Assembly (NCBI RefSeq): GCF_963662805.1
Contig: NZ_OY759868.1
Coordinates: 62,001-126,000 of the forward strand
Direction: 5' to 3'
DNA: 64,000 nt
DNA from: an uncultured Cohaesibacter sp.
Lineage (GTDB): Bacteria; Pseudomonadota; Alphaproteobacteria; Rhizobiales; Cohaesibacteraceae
Shown here: piece by piece, positions 18,131-27,021 of the stretch
How the letters are laid out: the number at the start of each line of letters is the position of its first letter
Position numbering within the stretch: the stretch's first letter is position 1
Notes under the pieces: model-generated
The model's database searches: none
The model's input: the letters and a program-made list of their open reading frames with translations, nothing else
Told to the model about the DNA's origin: nothing
Program-made: the position numbers and the translations under genes

Positions 18131-19073
18131 CGACCGAAACGCGGATCATGCCTTCCATGCTTTCATCGAAGGTGGCGCCCAGAATGATGTTGGCGTCCGG
18201 ATCCACTTCCTCGCGAATGCGGGTAGCGGCTTCATCGACTTCGAACAGGGTGAGATCCTTGCCACCGGTGATCGAGATGAGCAGGCCCTGTGCGCCTTTC
18301 ATCGAGATATCATCCAGCAGCGGGTTGGCAATCGCAGCTTCTGCAGCGGCCAGAGCACGCCCTTCGCCGGATGCCTCGCCGGTCCCCATCATGGCTTTGC
18401 CCATTGCACGCATGACCGAACGCACGTCAGCAAAGTCGAGGTTGATGAGACCTTCCTTGACCATCAGGTCGGTGATGCAGGCAACACCGGAGTAAAGCAC
18501 TTCGTCAGCCATGGAGAAAGCGTCGGCGAAGGTGGTTTTCTCGTTGGCGATACGGAAGAGGTTCTGGTTCGGAATGACGATCAGCGTGTCGACATTCTTC
18601 TGCAGTTCTTCAATTCCGGATTCAGCGAGCCGCATGCGGCGCTGACCTTCAAAGTGGAATGGCTTGGTGACGACACCGACCGTCAGAATGCCCTGATCAC
18701 GTGCGGTCCGTGCAATGACGGGAGCAGCACCGGTGCCCGTACCACCGCCCATACCGGCAGTGATGAAGACCATGTGCGATCCGCTCAGGTGATCATTGAT
18801 CTCGTCGATAACTTCTTCGGCAGCAGCTCGGCCGACTTCGGGCTGGGAGCCAGCGCCGAGGCCTTCGGTCACAGCGATGCCCATCTGCACGATGCGCTCG
18901 GCACGTGACAGGGACAGAGCCTGAGCATCCGTGTTGGCAACCACGAAATCCACGCCCAGAAGCCCGGTTTCAATCATATTGTTAACGGCGTTGCCGCCAG
19001 CACCGCCGACACCGAACACCGTAATCCTCGGCTTCAATTCGGTAATGTCGGGCATCTTCAAATTGATGGTCAT
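18099..19073 (-). CDS. ftsZ: Cell division GTPase FtsZ, core domain (ends at frameshift)
   Basis: The tubulin-like GTPase that forms the Z ring. This frame gives 324 residues: N-terminal nucleotide-binding domain with GVGGAGGNAVNNM and the tubulin signature GGGTGTG (109-115), the T7-loop region NLDFADVRSVM, and the C-terminal domain up to IRVSVVATGID. There it runs into PDPD and a TGA at 18099-18101, where homologues continue into the linker. The next frame carries the linker and tail. One surplus base, probably in the CCC at 18112-18114, explains the break. Options are sequencing error, a real mutation yielding a tail-less FtsZ, or recoding. The gene follows ftsA after 196 bases. Confidence 0.93.
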   Translation of the reverse strand: MTINLKMPDITELKPRITVFGVGGAGGNAVNNMIETGLLGVDFVVANTDAQALSLSRAERIVQMGIAVTEGLGAGSQPEVGRAAAEEVIDEINDHLSGSHMVFITAGMGGGTGTGAAPVIARTARDQGILTVGVVTKPFHFEGQRRMRLAESGIEELQKNVDTLIVIPNQNLFRIANEKTTFADAFSMADEVLYSGVACITDLMVKEGLINLDFADVRSVMRAMGKAMMGTGEASGEGRALAAAEAAIANPLLDDISMKGAQGLLISITGGKDLTLFEVDEAATRIREEVDPDANIILGATFDESMEGMIRVSVVATGIDPDPD

Positions 19074-19269
19074 AGTACCCTCATTTCACTGCATGGATCG
19101 AATTGTTACCGATCTCAATCCGCATCTTTGGCCGTAGACACTCAGACGGCCCAGTTTCACTTAACATTCTGATCAGGGATGCAGTCGAATCACTTCCCAG
19201 CAATATAACTCAACCCCTTGATTCCGATCAACGATTCACGGATGTTTCACGCCGTAAATCGCATCAGAC

Positions 19270-20592
19270 TCAGAAACTCTCCTTCAGCCACTGCATCGTA
19301 CGGTGCACATAGCCGCCCGTCCCGGTCAGCCTTGGCTTGACCGCAACGCGTTCAAATTGCTCGATCTGGGCAACCTGAGGATAAATCAGGAGACCCACAG
19401 CGGTAGCAAAGGCAGGACCCTTGCCCACCTCCGGCATTCCAGCCACACCCAATGGCCGACCCAACCGGACATTGCGGCTGAGGATCCGTCGTGCGGTCTC
19501 GGCCATGCCGGTCAGTTGGCTTGCTCCACCGGTCAGCACAACACGTTTGCCGACATGGTTGGAGAAGCCTGATTCCACGATCCGGTCCCGCACCACTTCG
19601 AGGATTTCCTCGACACGGGGGCGAATGATCCGGGTCAGCGAGGCCTGCGGCACCTGGTTGAGCAGGTCGCGATCGTCATCACCGACGGGTGGGATGGCGA
19701 CAAGCTCCTGATCATCGGACAGGGACAGCAAGGCACTGCCGTAAAGGGTCTTGATCCGTTCGGCGTCCGCAAGACGCGTCGACAGACCGCGAGCCAGATC
19801 CATCGTGACATGATGCCCGCCCATGGCGATCGCATCGGAATGCACGAACTGGCCTTCAACAAAAATGGAAATCGATGTGGTTCCGCCGCCCAGATCGACA
19901 CAGGCCACACCAAGCTCGGCCTCATCGTCGACCAGACAGGACAGACCCGAGGCATAAGGCGTCGCGACCATCATCTCCACATCGAGATGGCATCGCTTGA
20001 TGCACAGCTCGAGATTTTTCAGCGGGGCGCTCTGGGCCGTCACCACATGCATGTCGACCGCGAGCTCATCTCCGAGCATGCCGCGCGGATCGCGTATGCC
20101 GTTGCCGCCATCAAGCGAATAGCCGATCGGCATCGAATGCACGACAGTGCGATCCATGGTCAGTAGATGACTTGCACCCGCCTGCAGCACACGCCGAATA
20201 TCCTGCTGATCCACCTCGTGGCCGTTCAGCGAAACCGATGCGCTCAGCGTATCGCTGTGAATGCGACCGCAGGAGACATTGACGATCAGCGACTCGACTG
20301 TGATGTCGGCCTGCCGTTCGGCAGCATCGACCGCAAGACGGATCGAATTCTCGGCCTGATCGAGATCGACCACGACACCCGACTTGATGCCGCGTGCCTG
20401 ATGAAGACCAAAGCCCAGCACCTGAATGGTATGGGTGCGATGACGCAGGGCTTCGCCTGCAACACGCGGCACAAGCCGCGCGATCATACAACAGACTTTG
20501 GTGGACCCCACGTCCAGAATTGTAATCACCGAAGAGCGTTTCTGCGTCAGGGTGCGGATGCGCCGCTCTCTCTTGTTCCAAGGCGAATGCAT
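19270..20592 (-). CDS. ftsA: Cell division protein FtsA
   Basis: A 440-residue actin-fold ATPase that tethers FtsZ to the membrane and recruits the divisome. It has ITILDVGSTKVCCMIA (phosphate 1), the GVACVDLGGGTTSISIF phosphate-2 loop, VVLTGGASQLTG (adenosine motif), and a C-terminal amphipathic helix (HRTMQWLKESF) that inserts in the membrane. The start codon overlaps the ftsQ stop by one base (TAATG), indicating translational coupling. Confidence 0.95.
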   Translation of the reverse strand: MHSPWNKRERRIRTLTQKRSSVITILDVGSTKVCCMIARLVPRVAGEALRHRTHTIQVLGFGLHQARGIKSGVVVDLDQAENSIRLAVDAAERQADITVESLIVNVSCGRIHSDTLSASVSLNGHEVDQQDIRRVLQAGASHLLTMDRTVVHSMPIGYSLDGGNGIRDPRGMLGDELAVDMHVVTAQSAPLKNLELCIKRCHLDVEMMVATPYASGLSCLVDDEAELGVACVDLGGGTTSISIFVEGQFVHSDAIAMGGHHVTMDLARGLSTRLADAERIKTLYGSALLSLSDDQELVAIPPVGDDDRDLLNQVPQASLTRIIRPRVEEILEVVRDRIVESGFSNHVGKRVVLTGGASQLTGMAETARRILSRNVRLGRPLGVAGMPEVGKGPAFATAVGLLIYPQVAQIEQFERVAVKPRLTGTGGYVHRTMQWLKESF

Positions 20593-21524
20593 TATGTTTC
20601 CACCTCTTCAGGAACCTTGGCACCGAGGCTGCGAAGCGCCTCGCGTCGGCGCTCGGCTGCATCCTTGCTCATACGAACAAAGGTGCGGTCTTTCAGACGC
20701 ATGTCCACAATCGTGATATCCTTACGCGACAACGATCCATCGTCGTCAAAGGCCAGCAGACGGTCGAGGGCATCCTCGACATCAACTTCAGGCAACTTTG
20801 CCTGTACGCCATTCTTGAAATAGAGATCCCACCTGCGCTCCGACACATAGACGACTGCACGGGTCTTGCGAGCGATGGAAGGATACTGGGCCAGCATTTC
20901 GAACAGATCGGCCGCCTTGCGCTGGGCCCCGTTGCCGACAACCATCGGCAGATCAGAAAATTCCGGATCGATATGATCAGACAGCACCGAGCCATCATAG
21001 GCGATGAGGGAGACAAGCTGCCCCCGCTGCCAGAGCGCAAAGGGCTGCTGTTCCTTGATCGAAACCTGAAGCTTGTTCGGATAAAGCTTTGTCACCGCCG
21101 CTTCGGAAATCCAGCTGATGGCTTCAAGGCTCTTGCGGGCCTTGTAGGCATCAAAGGTCAACAGCGAGCTGTTTTCGTTGATGCCGAGCACCTGAAGGAT
21201 TTCAGCCTCGGTAACTTCCTTCTGACCGGTGATCAGAACCGCCTCGACCTTCAGCCCGAAAACCGAAGACATGCGCTCAAGCGCGGTCTTGTTCTCTCCG
21301 CCGAGGGTCGCCCCGTAAAGACAGGTCGCAACGAGGAAGCTGACACTCAGCCCCCAGCCGGTCCCGCGCGGCAGATAGGCCTCGGCGAAAGGAATAATCC
21401 TGCGATAGAATGGCAGACGGCGCTGCTCATAGGCATAGGCACGCGGCGCCAGCGGATCGGAAAACGCCGCAGCACCTGCCTTTTTATCCGTCTTGTTTGA
21501 CCACTTGCCCATCATCGGTCGCAC
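20592..21524 (-). CDS. ftsQ: Cell division protein FtsQ
   Basis: A 310-residue bitopic divisome protein. A basic cytoplasmic N-terminus leads to one membrane segment (GWGLSVSFLVATCLYG). A periplasmic POTRA domain (VEAVLITGQKEVTEAEILQVLG) and the FtsQ/DivIB domain (WISEAAVTKLYPNKLQVSIKEQQP) follow. Two starts compete: a GTG at 21524 with GGAGGA six bases upstream, and an ATG at 21515 overlapping the ddl stop as ATGA. The ribosome binding site favours the GTG. Confidence 0.93.
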   Translation of the reverse strand: MRPMMGKWSNKTDKKAGAAAFSDPLAPRAYAYEQRRLPFYRRIIPFAEAYLPRGTGWGLSVSFLVATCLYGATLGGENKTALERMSSVFGLKVEAVLITGQKEVTEAEILQVLGINENSSLLTFDAYKARKSLEAISWISEAAVTKLYPNKLQVSIKEQQPFALWQRGQLVSLIAYDGSVLSDHIDPEFSDLPMVVGNGAQRKAADLFEMLAQYPSIARKTRAVVYVSERRWDLYFKNGVQAKLPEVDVEDALDRLLAFDDDGSLSRKDITIVDMRLKDRTFVRMSKDAAERRREALRSLGAKVPEEVET

Positions 21525-22435
21525 GAAGCGTCCTCCACCATCCAGGTTACCAAATCTTCAAAACTCAAACCCATATGCGACGCCATGTCGGGAACCAGAG
21601 AGGTCGGTGTCATGCCGGGCTGGGTGTTTACTTCCAGACAGATCAGATCACCATCATCACCGGCGGTCTCGTCATATCGGAAATCGACCCGAGACACGCC
21701 CCGGCAGCCAAGCGCGCAATGAGCGGTTAGGGTTAACGATTGTATATATTCGTAAATATTCGGTTTAAGACGGGCTGGTAAAATATGCGTAGAACCGCCG
21801 GGCGCATATTTTGCATCGAAATCATAGAAGCCGGGTTTGTTGTTGACGATGTCAATAATATCGAGGGCCTTGTCGCCCATGACAGCACATGTGAGTTCCT
21901 GACCGGCGACATAGCGCTCGACCATAACGATGTCGCCATAGGGCCAATCTGCTGAGAAAAGCTCCTGCGGCGGATGCTCCTGCCCCTCCTTGACGATCAG
22001 CACGCCAAAGCTCGATCCCTCACGAACCGGCTTCACCACATAAGGGGTCGGAAGGGCATGTTCCTTGGCCGCATCAAGACGGTGCATAACTTTTGACTCA
22101 GCCACCGGAATACCGGCTGCCTTCATGATTACCTTGGCTTTTTCCTTGTTCATGGCAAGGGAAGACGCCATCACGCCACTGTGGGTGTAGGGAATGCCGA
22201 GGAACTCGAGCACACCCTGAATGCAGCCGTCCTCACCATAGGGACCATGCAGCGCATTAAAGGCAACATCGGGTTTGAGATCGTTGAGAACCGTCGCGAC
22301 GTCGCGCTTCACGTCAATGCGCGTCACCTTGAATCCAGACGCTTCGAGCGCCTTTGCGCATTCTTCACCCGAGCTTAAAGAGACAGGTCGTTCGGACGAC
22401 CACCCTCCCATCAGAACCGCGACATGTTTCGTCAT
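21512..22435 (-). CDS. ddl: D-alanine--D-alanine ligase
   Basis: A 307-residue ATP-grasp enzyme that makes the D-Ala-D-Ala dipeptide for peptidoglycan. N-terminal MGGWSSERPVSLSSG, central PYVVKPVREGSSFGV, and C-terminal RVDFRYDE and CLEVNTQPGMT are characteristic. It heads the ddl-ftsQ-ftsA-ftsZ part of the dcw cluster and overlaps ftsQ by 13 bases. The opposing orphan gene separates it from murB, so it needs its own promoter in the 22436-23039 gap. Confidence 0.95.
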   Translation of the reverse strand: MTKHVAVLMGGWSSERPVSLSSGEECAKALEASGFKVTRIDVKRDVATVLNDLKPDVAFNALHGPYGEDGCIQGVLEFLGIPYTHSGVMASSLAMNKEKAKVIMKAAGIPVAESKVMHRLDAAKEHALPTPYVVKPVREGSSFGVLIVKEGQEHPPQELFSADWPYGDIVMVERYVAGQELTCAVMGDKALDIIDIVNNKPGFYDFDAKYAPGGSTHILPARLKPNIYEYIQSLTLTAHCALGCRGVSRVDFRYDETAGDDGDLICLEVNTQPGMTPTSLVPDMASHMGLSFEDLVTWMVEDASCDR

Positions 22436-23039
22436 TTCTTCAACCTTTCCGTCCGCAAAAAGGGCATAAATTTCGTCCAGAAGCCCTGTCTCGAACAGGA
22501 TTGCACGGCACCGAGTCCCATATGTGGCAAGTCTCGCAGGTCATGCAATTTGCATAGTGTGCATCCAGTTATGGTTAAAAAAACCTAACAAATCATAAGC
22601 AGGGCGTATTTACCCCGTCAGCAAAGGACAAAATTTTTTGACTGTGGCGAAAAGGTCAGCATCATTGTGAAAGAATAGGATTTTACAGCCGCCCCCACAG
22701 GAAGCCAGTACTGGACCGCGAGCAAACTAGGCGAACCATTTCCTGCAAAGAGCACTCTCGACGTCGATTTCAGAATGCTGTGCAAAAAGCAGAAGATGAG
22801 TGAGCACGTCCACAGCAGCCTCTTCCGGAGCAATCCTCAGTTGCTTCTCACTCAACCCACACGCTTATCAACCCCTTCAAACTCAACGAGGCTGCATTCA
22901 GCGCAACAAGGCGAGACCGAAGGGAAACAAAAATACAAATTGGACAGACAACAGCAAATCGATCTGAATTATTAAGCTTTCCTTACAGTGTTCATGGGAA
23001 AATTCATACATTGACCCAGCTCTAACGGTGAGCAATGCC
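22436..23039. other. Long AT-rich gap inside the dcw cluster
   Basis: About 600 bases between ddl and the opposing orphan gene hold no convincing gene. The region must carry the ddl promoter and probably that of the orphan. One CtrA-like half site (TTAACCAT on the minus strand, 22571-22578) is noted separately. Confidence 0.5.
22571..22578 (-). promoter_or_regulatory. Possible CtrA half site upstream of ddl
   Basis: On the minus strand this reads TTAACCAT, the half site bound by the alphaproteobacterial cell-cycle regulator CtrA, about 135 bases upstream of the ddl start. A single eight-base match is weak evidence. Confidence 0.25.
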
Positions 23040-23435
23040 ATGTCCAGTATTTCAAGCCTTATTTACAGCGGATATTCCTCGACGCTCTCAAGCGCTCTCT
23101 CGACATACACGAGCATGATGACTTCGGACGCGGCTACAGACAGTGAAGACAGTGCTGATCTGACTGACGCAGAAGCGGTCAGTGACTATCTTTCAAGCCA
23201 GTGGGAAGCGACGAAAGCTGAGGCTGCACTTGTCTACCAGCTCATCACTGGGACAGAAATGAGCGGGAACGATGTGATCGATCCGGTGACCAATATGCTG
23301 CTGACGGCCTACGACGAGCTTTATGCGGCAACCGGTGGTGCCAGCACTTTGGAAGAGATGCCCTCCTATGCGGAAGCGCTGAGCGCCTGGGCCGAACAAA
23401 ATGGCGTGACATCTCTTTACAATACAAGCGCCTGA
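23040..23435 (+). CDS. Hypothetical acidic Ser/Ala-rich protein inside the dcw cluster
   Basis: A 131-residue protein of unknown family, on the strand opposite to the surrounding cell-wall genes. The N-terminus is rich in Ser and Tyr (SSISSLIYSGYSSTLSSALS), followed by an acidic stretch (AATDSEDSADLTDAEAV) and two probable helices. No membrane segment or signal peptide is clear. GGTGAG lies seven bases before the ATG at 23040; an in-frame GTG at 23028 is an alternative start. It converges on murB with a 64-base gap. Coding looks plausible from composition and the ribosome binding site, but no homologue is recognised. Confidence 0.6.
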   Translation: MSSISSLIYSGYSSTLSSALSTYTSMMTSDAATDSEDSADLTDAEAVSDYLSSQWEATKAEAALVYQLITGTEMSGNDVIDPVTNMLLTAYDELYAATGGASTLEEMPSYAEALSAWAEQNGVTSLYNTSA

Positions 23436-23499
23436 ATCTGCCCCCAATTATCGTGAAGACAGGGATCAGACCAATCCACCGGGCCTGAGAGACCTGCAT

Positions 23500-24456
23500 C
23501 TATACATCAAGGAATGGGGGGATCTCGACGCCATCCTTGAACTGGCCAATGCGCTTGATTTCCCAGTGCAGTTCGATCCCGGTCATCGCCCGGACCTTGC
23601 CGCGCACGGTTTCGCCGAGCCGCTCGATGTCCTCGGCGCTCGCTTCACCGGTGTTGATGAGGAAGTTGGTGTGCTTTTCCGAGACCTGCGCTCCACCGAC
23701 CTTGAAGCCCCGAAATCCGGCCTCGTCAACCAGCTTCCAGGCACTCTTGCCCTCAGGATTCTTGAAGGTCGAGCCACCCGTGCGGTCCTTCGTCGGCTGG
23801 TTCTCCTCGCGATAGGCAGAAACCTCGTCCATTTCCGTCTTCAATGCGTCAGGGTCACCCTTCTCACCGCGGAAAATCGCCTTGGTGAAGATGTAATCGG
23901 CAGGCGCGGCACAAAAGCGATAGGCATGCCCCAGATCCTCAGGCGTCAGATCATGGGTCCGGCCTTGTCTATCGACGGCACGGGCCCCGATCAGACGATC
24001 CTTGGTCTCGGCCCCATGCGCACCGGCATTCATTCTGAGTGCACCACCAATGGCGCCCGGAATGCCCTTGTAAAAGGCAAATCCGGCAATCCCCTGTTTC
24101 GCCATCTGGGTGGCAAACCGCATGTCTGGCATCGCGGTGCCGACCGTGACGATGAGGTCATCATCGACTGTCACATCACTGAAATCCTTGCCAGAAAGGC
24201 GAATGACAACCCCTTCGACCCCGCCATCGCGAACGAGCATATTCGAGCCGAGCCCGATCACCGTGACAGGGATATCCTCGGACAGATGCTCAAGAAAGAA
24301 GGCCAGATCCGCCTCGTCCTTGGGATTGAAGAAGAGCTGCGCGGGGCCACCCACCCGAAACCAGGTGTAGGGCGCAATTTCGAAATTGCTCTGAAGGCGT
24401 CCGCGCACCTCACTGGTCCAGTCGCCCAGTTGCGGCAGAAGATCATCAAATGCCAT
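23500..24456 (-). CDS. murB: UDP-N-acetylenolpyruvoylglucosamine reductase MurB
   Basis: A 318-residue FAD enzyme that reduces UDP-GlcNAc-enolpyruvate to UDP-MurNAc with NADPH. It has YTWFRVGGPAQ and GLGSNMLVRDGG in the FAD domain, GGALRMNAGAHG, the serine of GSTFKNPEG (proton donor), and AGFRGFKVGGAQVSEKHTNF. The ATG at 24456 follows the murC stop by one base. The frame is open further upstream, but that part overlaps murC and is spurious. Last gene of the mraZ-to-murB unit. Confidence 0.95.
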   Translation of the reverse strand: MAFDDLLPQLGDWTSEVRGRLQSNFEIAPYTWFRVGGPAQLFFNPKDEADLAFFLEHLSEDIPVTVIGLGSNMLVRDGGVEGVVIRLSGKDFSDVTVDDDLIVTVGTAMPDMRFATQMAKQGIAGFAFYKGIPGAIGGALRMNAGAHGAETKDRLIGARAVDRQGRTHDLTPEDLGHAYRFCAAPADYIFTKAIFRGEKGDPDALKTEMDEVSAYREENQPTKDRTGGSTFKNPEGKSAWKLVDEAGFRGFKVGGAQVSEKHTNFLINTGEASAEDIERLGETVRGKVRAMTGIELHWEIKRIGQFKDGVEIPPFLDV

Positions 24457-24457
24457 G

Positions 24458-25867
24458 TCACTCACCAGCCAGTGCCTTGAGCTGCGCTTCCAGCCCGTTC
24501 GCCCATGCGGTGATGTTGCCAGCCCCGAGGCAGACCACATAGTCCCCCGGCTCGGCGATCTCGCGCACTTTGGCGGCAAGCCCGTCTGCCGGCCCGAGCC
24601 TTGCGGCATTGCGATGCCCATGCCCTTTGAGCCCCTCAACCAGCGCCTGCGCATCGACACCCTCGATAGGCTGCTCGCCCGCCGGATAGACATCGGCCAC
24701 CAGAACGCAATCGGCAATGTTCATGCAGGTGCAGAAATCCTCGAAATGGTTCTGCAAGCGGGAATAACGATGCGGCTGCATCACGGCGATCACCTTGCCC
24801 TGACTGGCCTGCCGCGCTGCCCGCATGACAGCTTCGATTTCCACCGGATGGTGGGCATAATCGTCGATGATCTCGATCCCGTTCCAGCTGCCTGCACGGG
24901 TGAAGCGCCGCTTCACGCCGCCAAATCCGGAAAGGCCGCGCCGGATGTCGTCCGCCGAAATCTCAAGCTCATGGGCAACCGCTATCGCCGCCGTCGCATT
25001 GGCAACATTGTGCTCGCCCGGCATGGGCAGCGACAGGCCGGAAATCTCCTCGACCTGACCGGTCTGCCGGTTCTGGAGCACCACGGTGAAGCGGCTCACG
25101 CCACCTTCAGAGCGCAGGTCCTTGTAGCGCACATCCGCTTGCGGGTTGGTGCCATAGGTGATGATGCGGCGATCCTCGATCTGCCCGACCAGCGCCTGCA
25201 CCTCCGGGTGATCAAGGCACATCGCGGCAAAGCCATAAAAGGGAACATTCTCCACAAAGGCCGTGAAGGCCTCCTTGACGGCAGCAAAGTCGCCGTAATG
25301 GTCGAGATGCTCGGGATCAATGTTGGTGACGATGGCAATGTCGGCCGGGAGCTTGACGAAGGTTCCGTCGCTCTCGTCCGCCTCAACGACCATCCAGTCC
25401 CCCTCGCCCATGCGCGCGTTGGTGCCATAGGCATTGATGATGCCGCCGTTGATCACGGTCGGATCCTTGCCGCCAGCATCGAGCAGCGCTGCGACGAGCG
25501 ATGTCGTCGTCGTCTTGCCGTGAGTGCCGCCGATGGCAATCGCCGACTTGAAGCGCATCAGCTCGGCCAGCATTTCCGCACGACGCACCACGGGCAGAAG
25601 CTTGGCGCGGGCTGCCTTCAGCTCTGGATTGTCCGACTTGATGGCAGAGGAAACGACCAGCACCTCGGCGCCCTCGATATTCTCGGCAGCATGGCCGATG
25701 GCAACCTTGATGCCCTTCTCGCGCAAACGCAGCACGTTGGCACTTTCGGAAATGTCGCTGCCCTGAACCTCATAGCCCAGCTTCAGGAGCACCTCGGCAA
25801 TACCCGACATGCCGATCCCGCCGATCCCGACGAAATGCACCGGACCAATATTCTGTGGCATCTTCAT
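24458..25867 (-). CDS. murC: UDP-N-acetylmuramate--L-alanine ligase MurC
   Basis: A 469-residue Mur ligase adding L-Ala to UDP-MurNAc. N-terminal Rossmann motif HFVGIGGIGMSGIAEVL, ATP loop IGGTHGKTTTTSL, the VVEADESDGTF signature, and EIIDDYAHHPVEI in the C-terminal domain identify it. The start overlaps the murG stop as ATGA. Confidence 0.96.
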   Translation of the reverse strand: MKMPQNIGPVHFVGIGGIGMSGIAEVLLKLGYEVQGSDISESANVLRLREKGIKVAIGHAAENIEGAEVLVVSSAIKSDNPELKAARAKLLPVVRRAEMLAELMRFKSAIAIGGTHGKTTTTSLVAALLDAGGKDPTVINGGIINAYGTNARMGEGDWMVVEADESDGTFVKLPADIAIVTNIDPEHLDHYGDFAAVKEAFTAFVENVPFYGFAAMCLDHPEVQALVGQIEDRRIITYGTNPQADVRYKDLRSEGGVSRFTVVLQNRQTGQVEEISGLSLPMPGEHNVANATAAIAVAHELEISADDIRRGLSGFGGVKRRFTRAGSWNGIEIIDDYAHHPVEIEAVMRAARQASQGKVIAVMQPHRYSRLQNHFEDFCTCMNIADCVLVADVYPAGEQPIEGVDAQALVEGLKGHGHRNAARLGPADGLAAKVREIAEPGDYVVCLGAGNITAWANGLEAQLKALAGE

Positions 25868-26970
25868 TTGGCGTCTCCTAGAGGTTTGGCCAGCCCCTCG
25901 ACCAGATCGGCAAGGCGATCTGCGGCATCAAGCTTTCCTTCCGCCCGCGCAGCCTCGGCCGCAGCAGACAGTTTTTCGGGGTTGGCGAACAAGTCTTCCA
26001 TAATGTCTGAAATGTCGTTGGGTCTCAGCCCGCGCTGCTCCAGAACCCAAGCCCCGCCTGCCTTGACCAGCACATCGGCGTTGGCCTTCTGGTCCTGATC
26101 AAGTGCACCGGGCAGCGGCACGAGGATCGACGGGCGACCGATGGCAGCAATCTCACCGACCGACGAAGCACCGGACCGGCAGATGACGAGATGCGCATCA
26201 GCGATCTTTTGGGGCATATCGGAGAAGAAAGGCGCCAGCTCAGCCTGCAGCCCCAACTCACGATAACCAACCTTGACCTTCAAAAGGTCCTCGGGCCGGC
26301 ATTGCTGAATGAGGCGAATGCGATCCCGCATTTCCTTGGGCAAGCGGCCAAAGGCACCCGGCATATATTCTGAAAAGAACCGCGCCCCTTGCGATCCGCC
26401 GAACACCACGATGCGGATATCGCCCTCGTCACTCAACGGCTCAAACGACTGCTTGGCGGCTTCCTCGACCATCGGGCGCACCGGGTTGCCCGTCAACGTC
26501 ACCTTGTCTTCCAGACCTTCCCCGCCCTTGACGATGGGAAAGCTCGCGGCAATCGCGCTTGCGCCCTTGGCGAGAAACCGGTTGGCTCGTCCCAGAACGC
26601 CATTCTGTTCATGCAAGCAGGAGGGCACACCCATGGTGCGAGCGGCGAGCATAGGCGGGACCGTCGGATAGCCCCCAAAACCAACCACGATGTCAGGTTT
26701 GAGTTCCTTGATCGTCTGACGGGCAACTAGATAGCCCTTGGCGAGCTTCAGCACGGCCTTTGCCAGAACAACGGGATTTTTGACCGAAGGCGTCGCCGAC
26801 GGGATGATCCGGATGCTCTCGGCAGGAAAGTCCTGCCCATATTGCGTGGCCCGACCATCGGTCGCCAGATGCACGGTCCAGCCCCGTTCATTGAGAGCAT
26901 GGGCAAGCGCCTGAGCAGGAAACAGATGACCTCCGGTCCCCCCGGCCGTCAGCAAAGCAACTTTTGACAT
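25864..26970 (-). CDS. murG: Lipid II synthase, GlcNAc transferase MurG
   Basis: A 368-residue GT28 glycosyltransferase that adds GlcNAc to lipid I at the inner face of the membrane. It shows LLTAGGTGGHLFPAQALA, VVGFGGYPTVPPMLAA, HEQNGVLGRANR, VFGGSQGARFF and ICRSGASSVGEIAAIGRPSI. The ATG at 26970 with an upstream GGGG is preferred to the in-frame start at 27015. Confidence 0.96.
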   Translation of the reverse strand: MSKVALLTAGGTGGHLFPAQALAHALNERGWTVHLATDGRATQYGQDFPAESIRIIPSATPSVKNPVVLAKAVLKLAKGYLVARQTIKELKPDIVVGFGGYPTVPPMLAARTMGVPSCLHEQNGVLGRANRFLAKGASAIAASFPIVKGGEGLEDKVTLTGNPVRPMVEEAAKQSFEPLSDEGDIRIVVFGGSQGARFFSEYMPGAFGRLPKEMRDRIRLIQQCRPEDLLKVKVGYRELGLQAELAPFFSDMPQKIADAHLVICRSGASSVGEIAAIGRPSILVPLPGALDQDQKANADVLVKAGGAWVLEQRGLRPNDISDIMEDLFANPEKLSAAAEAARAEGKLDAADRLADLVEGLAKPLGDAK

Positions 26971-27021
26971 CGAGCACCCCGTCCCGCAAGCGGACGGCTC
27001 CCTCTCTCGTTTCAACCCAGC

